Of a stretch of DNA of 9,616 nucleotides, positions 5,724-9,616 are shown piece after piece (position 1 is the stretch's first letter; each line of letters begins with the position of its first letter). Made by a program: the position numbers and the translations under genes. The stretch is from contig JAKFER010000213.1 in assembly GCA_036675565.1 (NCBI GenBank), positions 1 to 9,616 on the forward strand. Direction: 5' to 3'. A model generated the notes under the pieces. That model had not been told where the DNA came from, made no database searches, and saw only the letters and a program-made list of their open reading frames with translations. Origin of the DNA: JACCYQ01 sp036675565 (lineage in GTDB: Bacteria; Bacteroidota; Bacteroidia; Chitinophagales; Chitinophagaceae).

Positions 5724-8174
5724 TTAAAATTCAATTATAAAACCAATCGTGGGCGTTACCCTGCCTTCATCATTCATTAATAAAACGGGTATAGCATTAC
5801 TGCCATCTGCCTTTATCGCTGCACCATCTGTAGTAACAAAAGCAGTATTGTCTTCGTTTCTTTTGAAGGTATATTGCGGGTATCCTGGATTAGCCGCTGC
5901 ATAAATATTGGACAAATCAATAAAAGCGTCTAGGGTTAACCGTTTGAAGTTCCATTTTTTATCAACACGCAGATCAGCGGCATGAAATGCATCGAGGCGG
6001 CGGGTATTCAGCTGTGCATAATTCAATAAACCGGTACCGGCTGATAAATAATTGATCCGCGATGCAACTTCATCAAATGGTGTATAAGGTGCACCGCCCT
6101 GGTAACGGAATTTTAAACCCAATTCCCAGTTGCGTCCTAATTTATAACCTGTGGTTATACTTAATAAATGATTATTCTCCCATGCACTTGAAATTAATTC
6201 TTCATCCGTTCCACTATACCTGCTTTTAAAAAAAGTATAAGATAAAACACCAAAAAATTGGGTGGTTAATTTTTGCTGTGCAAAAAATTCAAAGCCATAT
6301 GCACGCCCTTTTCCGTTACTGGTTATGGCTTCATTGCCTAATACAGTGAAATCACCTCCCAGGTTGGAAAGGGAAATACCGTTGCGAACAGAAACAGGAA
6401 CCTGTGCATAATCCTTGTAAAACCCTTCGAGTGTAAATCGAAGATCGTTTGAAGGTAAAAACTCGAACCCGGTAACATAATGATCGCTGCGGATATACTT
6501 TGCATTTTTATTGATCAATGTTCCATTATTATCCGCAAATCCCAAAATGGTATAAGGTGGAATCTTATAATACCGGCCAACAGAACTGTTCCATGTCCAT
6601 TTATCGGCTACGACATATGACAGTGAAAGTCGTGGGGATAATGTCTTGCTAAAATCCATGCCATCTGTTGTAAAAGTATTACCGTCTGTACGGATACCTG
6701 CACTTACTCCCAGCCTGTCATTAAAAAATCTTTTTCCTGCCTGCATAAATGCACCTAATCGCCAAAAGCTATTGATGGGCGAATTGAAATTGATGGTCAC
6801 GGCTGGCTGCACCAGCATGCCATTGTCGTCCCGGATCTCTTTTCGCAGCACATTAAAAGTGTTGTTATTATAATCCACCAATTGCGCTACTCCACCATAA
6901 GAAAATCTCCAGCCATTTTTATTTTTGTTGACATCAATTCGAAGTTTATTTTCAATTTCCTGAGATTGTAATTTCAGTGTTCGTTCCGTTTCGTTGGGAT
7001 TTTGATTGTCTTCAAATTTATCCAGCTTATTATCCATCATATTCCGGCTTAGCGCCACACTGATAAATCCATTGTTTACCTGGTGGCGAATGGATGCACC
7101 TACAGTGTAACTCCACTGGTTTATGGTTGGATTTGAATTCAGCACATACAATTTTTCAGGCGTTGCCGATCTGGGCTGTGCAAACGAAAATTCATCAATG
7201 GCACCGATGCCTAATAATGTTAAGGTGGTTTTTTTACTGATGCGATGCGTAATCTTGTATTGAAAGTCCCAGTAATTTGGACGAATAGGTAAATCGATAG
7301 CCTTGAACAGGAATTGCAAATAAGAACGGCGTGCGGATGCCAAAAAAGTTGTTTTATCTTTTTTGATAGGCCCTTCTAAAGTTGCAGCTACTTCGGTGGC
7401 ACTTAACCTGAAGTTTCCCTGTACCCTGTTTGGATTTCCATCTTTTTGCCTGAACTGGAAAACAGAAGACAAGGCATTGTCATAACGTGCATCAAAGGCC
7501 GAAGAATTCAGTTTTACATCTTCAATAAACGAAACGTTCAGAATTCCCGTTGGGCCACCGGCGCTCCCTTGGGTTGCAAAATGATTGATCACTGGCACTT
7601 CAATACCATCCAGGTAAAAAACATTTTCATTTGGAGCCCCGCCTCGGATGATGATATCATTTCGGAATCCACCCACACTACCAGAAGTACCTCCCACGCC
7701 TGGAAGCGTTTGTATCACCCGGCTGATATCAAAGTTGCCCCCGGGATTGCTCCGTATTTCTTCAGCAGTTAATCGTTGAACAGAAAGCGGACTTTCAAGC
7801 GTAGCTGCTCTTGCATTTGCACGGTTCGACAGTACCGTTACACCACTAAGTTCCTGTGATAAGGTTTCCATTTCAATATTCAACACAAAGTCATTTCCTG
7901 AAGTAATGACAAGGTTGAACAATTGCATTTCCTTGTACCCAATGGAAGTTATGGTAAGTCCATAACTCCCCACAGCCAGTGGAGTAAATGAAAATTGTCC
8001 TGCAGAATCGGTAATGACTGCTTGTCCACTTGATAATTTTACACTGGCGCCAGGAATCGGTTGCAGGGTGTTTTTGTCAGTAACGGTACCTATCAGTGAG
8101 CCAAGCGGCTGGGCATGCAGCATGGTGGCTAATAAAAAGGATATAATAAACAGGAATATCTTTTGAACTTTCAT
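5724..8174 (-). CDS. TonB-dependent outer-membrane receptor with carboxypeptidase-regulatory-like domain
   Basis: An 816-residue outer-membrane protein. Residues 1-21 are a signal peptide: MKVQKIF, a hydrophobic core, then TMLHA with Q22 as the likely mature N-terminus. Residues about 26-104 form a CarboxypepD_reg-like beta-sandwich (GTVTDKNTLQPIPGASV, then TDSAGQFSF and GSYGLTITSIGY). The plug spans about 123-240 and includes ESPLSVQRLTAEEI, IIIRGGAPNENVFYLDGIEV (174-193) and DARYDNALSSVFQFRQKDG. The rest is the 22-strand barrel, ending in the aromatic terminus PTIGFIIEF. Such receptors import bulky substrates across the outer membrane using TonB-ExbBD energy. The ligand cannot be told from sequence. 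There is no SusD-like lipoprotein, sigma/anti-sigma pair or polysaccharide enzyme beside it, so a glycan role has no support; siderophore, cofactor or peptide uptake are alternatives. The start is well fixed by the signal peptide. A 136-bp gap separates it from the upstream methyltransferase gene, so it may have its own promoter. Confidence 0.95.
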   Translation of the reverse strand: MKVQKIFLFIISFLLATMLHAQPLGSLIGTVTDKNTLQPIPGASVKLSSGQAVITDSAGQFSFTPLAVGSYGLTITSIGYKEMQLFNLVITSGNDFVLNIEMETLSQELSGVTVLSNRANARAATLESPLSVQRLTAEEIRSNPGGNFDISRVIQTLPGVGGTSGSVGGFRNDIIIRGGAPNENVFYLDGIEVPVINHFATQGSAGGPTGILNVSFIEDVKLNSSAFDARYDNALSSVFQFRQKDGNPNRVQGNFRLSATEVAATLEGPIKKDKTTFLASARRSYLQFLFKAIDLPIRPNYWDFQYKITHRISKKTTLTLLGIGAIDEFSFAQPRSATPEKLYVLNSNPTINQWSYTVGASIRHQVNNGFISVALSRNMMDNKLDKFEDNQNPNETERTLKLQSQEIENKLRIDVNKNKNGWRFSYGGVAQLVDYNNNTFNVLRKEIRDDNGMLVQPAVTINFNSPINSFWRLGAFMQAGKRFFNDRLGVSAGIRTDGNTFTTDGMDFSKTLSPRLSLSYVVADKWTWNSSVGRYYKIPPYTILGFADNNGTLINKNAKYIRSDHYVTGFEFLPSNDLRFTLEGFYKDYAQVPVSVRNGISLSNLGGDFTVLGNEAITSNGKGRAYGFEFFAQQKLTTQFFGVLSYTFFKSRYSGTDEELISSAWENNHLLSITTGYKLGRNWELGLKFRYQGGAPYTPFDEVASRINYLSAGTGLLNYAQLNTRRLDAFHAADLRVDKKWNFKRLTLDAFIDLSNIYAAANPGYPQYTFKRNEDNTAFVTTDGAAIKADGSNAIPVLLMNDEGRVTPTIGFIIEF

Positions 8175-8310
8175 AAGTTGATGTTAGGGGAAATAACAAC
8201 ATGGTGTTGCAAAAGTTCAATAAAATTTGGGGAAGTTTAAAAGAAAGGTAATACCATTTGGAAGCCTGTAGGATGAAATTTAAAAAGAGGGTTTCTTTCA
8301 GTGATTTTAA
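8175..8310. other. leader region of the TonB-dependent receptor gene
   Basis: This 136-bp AT-rich gap lies between the methyltransferase stop and the receptor start. A small inverted repeat CAACA-TGG-TGTTG lies at 8198-8210, about 25 bp upstream of the receptor ATG. No convincing -33/-7 pair or Shine-Dalgarno sequence was found. The gap is large enough for an independent promoter, but none is assigned. Confidence 0.3.
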
Positions 8311-8949
8311 TTATTCATCGATTGGTTTTTGAAATAAAATGGTCAAAATACGCGGAATGTTTTTTTGTTCCTTATCAAAATGTTCTTGCAAATCCACGAG
8401 AACGAGTTTGTTTGAAAATCCAACTTGTATAAATTCAGAAATAGAATGGTTAAAACAGTCTACCACCTGTACCCCACTTTCCGTTTCAAACCGGGCTTTA
8501 GAACCGGTGTACTGTTTAAAGGGATGCAGTTCTCCTAAGTAAAGAAATCCACCTGGTTGCAAATGTTTACAGGCTTCAGAAAAAACAAAATCAAGGTTGG
8601 ATATATGTTCCAGCACCAGGCTAAAACTGACCAGGTCAAATAATTTATCAGTAAATGACCAGGGCTGTGTAACATCAGCCAATGTGAATTCAACATTGGC
8701 CGAACCTGTTTTCTCTTTTGCTTTTTTTAACATCTCCTCAGAAATATCTACGCCCAATAAATAATTTGTTTTCCCTGATAACCAGGCTGTATTCTTTCCT
8801 GTTCCGCATCCAATTTCAAGACAGGAATCAAAATCTTTACCAGGCAATATTTTTTGTAAAGCAATGCTTTCAAGATCCCTGGTCTTATTGATATTGGTAT
8901 CATATTGATCTGCCCAGGCGTTATACGAATTTTTGATATTGGTGTCCAT
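8311..8949 (-). CDS. class I SAM-dependent methyltransferase
   Basis: A 212-residue cytosolic Rossmann-fold methyltransferase (Methyltransf_11/25 type). An N-terminal helical cap (YNAWADQYD, 9-17) precedes motif I, LEIGCGTG (44-51), the glycine-rich S-adenosylmethionine loop. The acidic residue that holds the ribose is Asp68 in GVDIS. Motif II is LADV (Asp92), which contacts adenine. The post-motif strand is FDLVSFSLVLEHI (104-116), with the LEH signature of the group, and CKHLQPGGFLYLGELHP (127-143) follows. The N-terminal N-x-W-A-x-x-Y-D is typical of UbiE/BioC-like small-molecule methyltransferases, but the substrate cannot be deduced. No quinone or biotin genes are nearby, so ubiE or bioC is not assigned. 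The gene begins 28 bp after the amidohydrolase ends and is probably co-transcribed with it. Confidence 0.92.
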   Translation of the reverse strand: MDTNIKNSYNAWADQYDTNINKTRDLESIALQKILPGKDFDSCLEIGCGTGKNTAWLSGKTNYLLGVDISEEMLKKAKEKTGSANVEFTLADVTQPWSFTDKLFDLVSFSLVLEHISNLDFVFSEACKHLQPGGFLYLGELHPFKQYTGSKARFETESGVQVVDCFNHSISEFIQVGFSNKLVLVDLQEHFDKEQKNIPRILTILFQKPIDE

Positions 8950-8977
8950 TTAAAAATATTTCAGAAATTCTCAAATA

Positions 8978-9616
8978 CTATTTTCTCACAAATACTTCTT
9001 TGCCATTTACCATGGTGCGAACCACCTGTACATTTTTAATATTTTCAGGGTTCACCGTAAACAGGTCATGTGAAAGAACAGCAAGATCGGCTAGCATTCC
9101 CTTTTTTAACATACCGGTTTTGCCTTCATGAAACCCTGCATAAGCATTGTTAACTGTATAACATTTCAATGCCTGTTCTACGGTAATCTTCTGCTCGGGA
9201 TACCACCCTTCCGGGTTTTTATCATCCAATGTTCTTCTCGTTACTGCCGCATAAATTCCAGTAATGGGTTCAAGGGGTGCCACCGACCAATCGGAACCAA
9301 AAGTGAGCATTGCATTTGCCTTGAGTAAAGAACCAAAAGCATAAGTGCCTTTTAATCTTTCATCATCTAATCGTTTATATGCCCACCGGCCATCATCTAT
9401 TGCATGATAAGGTTGCATCGCCGGTATTACCTGCAAAGAAGCGAATCTTGCCAAATCATTCTGATGTATATGCTGGGCATGTTCTATTCTTGAACGATGA
9501 TCTCTTTTTGTTTTGTTTTGCGATTCTTCATAAACATTCAATAACCAATTGATGGCGCGGTCGCCAATGGCATGCGTAGCTATATGCAAACCAGCTGAAT
9601 CTGCTGCGAACTTTGC
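8978..9616 (-). CDS. amidohydrolase family protein (YtcJ-like, Amidohydro_3), C-terminal part
   Basis: The open frame continues without a stop from 8978 to the right edge, giving the last 212 residues of a protein that is normally about 530-600. The TTG at 9589 is internal: the nine codons before it (AKFAADSAG) belong to the same protein. Numbered from the edge, the visible parts are HIATHAIGDRA (11-21, metal-ligand His15), SRIEHAQHI (42-50, His46), GSDWSVAPLEP (107-117, catalytic Asp109) and the closing beta-sandwich MLKKGMLADLAVL (169-181) with a final VRTMVNGKEVFVRK. The H-A-I-G-D-R-A and G-S-D-W motifs are diagnostic of the Amidohydro_3/YtcJ group of metal-dependent hydrolases, which act on N-substituted amides and related bonds. 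A signal peptide or lipobox, common in Bacteroidota members, would lie outside the window. The substrate is unknown. The gene is followed 28 bp later by the methyltransferase. Confidence 0.92.
   Translation of the reverse strand, partial: AKFAADSAGLHIATHAIGDRAINWLLNVYEESQNKTKRDHRSRIEHAQHIHQNDLARFASLQVIPAMQPYHAIDDGRWAYKRLDDERLKGTYAFGSLLKANAMLTFGSDWSVAPLEPITGIYAAVTRRTLDDKNPEGWYPEQKITVEQALKCYTVNNAYAGFHEGKTGMLKKGMLADLAVLSHDLFTVNPENIKNVQVVRTMVNGKEVFVRK

Noticed and set aside
8198..8210. CAACA-TGG-TGTTG as an operator for the receptor gene
   Set aside because: Five-base arms occur often by chance, and no regulator gene or promoter is linked to it.
9587..9589. TTG at 9589 as the amidohydrolase start
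   Set aside because: It lies in the middle of a catalytic-domain strand, just before HAIGDRA, and the frame stays open to the window edge. The true start is outside.

Overview
The window looks like a piece of a Bacteroidota chromosome, most likely Chitinophagaceae or a close relative. The DNA is moderately AT-rich and Shine-Dalgarno sequences are mostly absent. The large outer-membrane receptor has an N-terminal carboxypeptidase-regulatory-like domain and ends in a C-terminal Phe, as is usual in this phylum. One promoter fits the Bacteroidota pattern (TTTG, then TAnnTTTG). I have no database result; the taxonomic call is inference from these traits.

Left block (about 1-4000). At the left edge is the 5' end of an MmcQ/YjbR-family gene on the minus strand, divergent from a plus-strand cluster. 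That cluster holds a small HipA-like kinase-fold protein, a DUF3037 protein whose start overlaps the kinase's end by 23 bp, and a UvrA-type ABC ATPase. The UvrA homologue is a UvrA2/DrrC-like paralogue: it lacks the UvrB-binding domain and half of the first zinc module, and its first ABC signature is LSPGE. It is more likely a damage- or drug-binding resistance protein than the repair UvrA. A 13-bp direct repeat sits between DUF3037 and the UvrA paralogue and includes the DUF3037 stop codon.

Middle block (about 4070-5570, minus strand). This is a compact operon: an ArsR-family regulator (SdpR-like), an SdpI/DUF1648 integral membrane protein 5 bp downstream, then a GNAT acetyltransferase 24 bp further on that must start at TTG. 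Upstream of the regulator lies a 26-bp near-perfect 12-2-12 inverted repeat, the classic ArsR/SmtB operator layout. It overlaps the -7 element of a good Bacteroidota-type promoter, which implies autorepression.

Right block (about 5720-9616, minus strand). In transcription order this is the 3' part of an amidohydrolase (YtcJ-like, Amidohydro_3), a class I SAM-dependent methyltransferase 28 bp downstream, and then an 816-residue TonB-dependent receptor after a 136-bp gap. The receptor has no SusD partner in view.

The left cluster and the minus-strand blocks converge at about 3995-4073, where only a weak AT-rich hairpin is visible. No RNA genes, CRISPR arrays, insertion sequences or phage genes were seen. 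The most unusual features are the HipA-like/DUF3037/UvrA2 neighbourhood and the very clean operator of the SdpR/SdpI-like operon.
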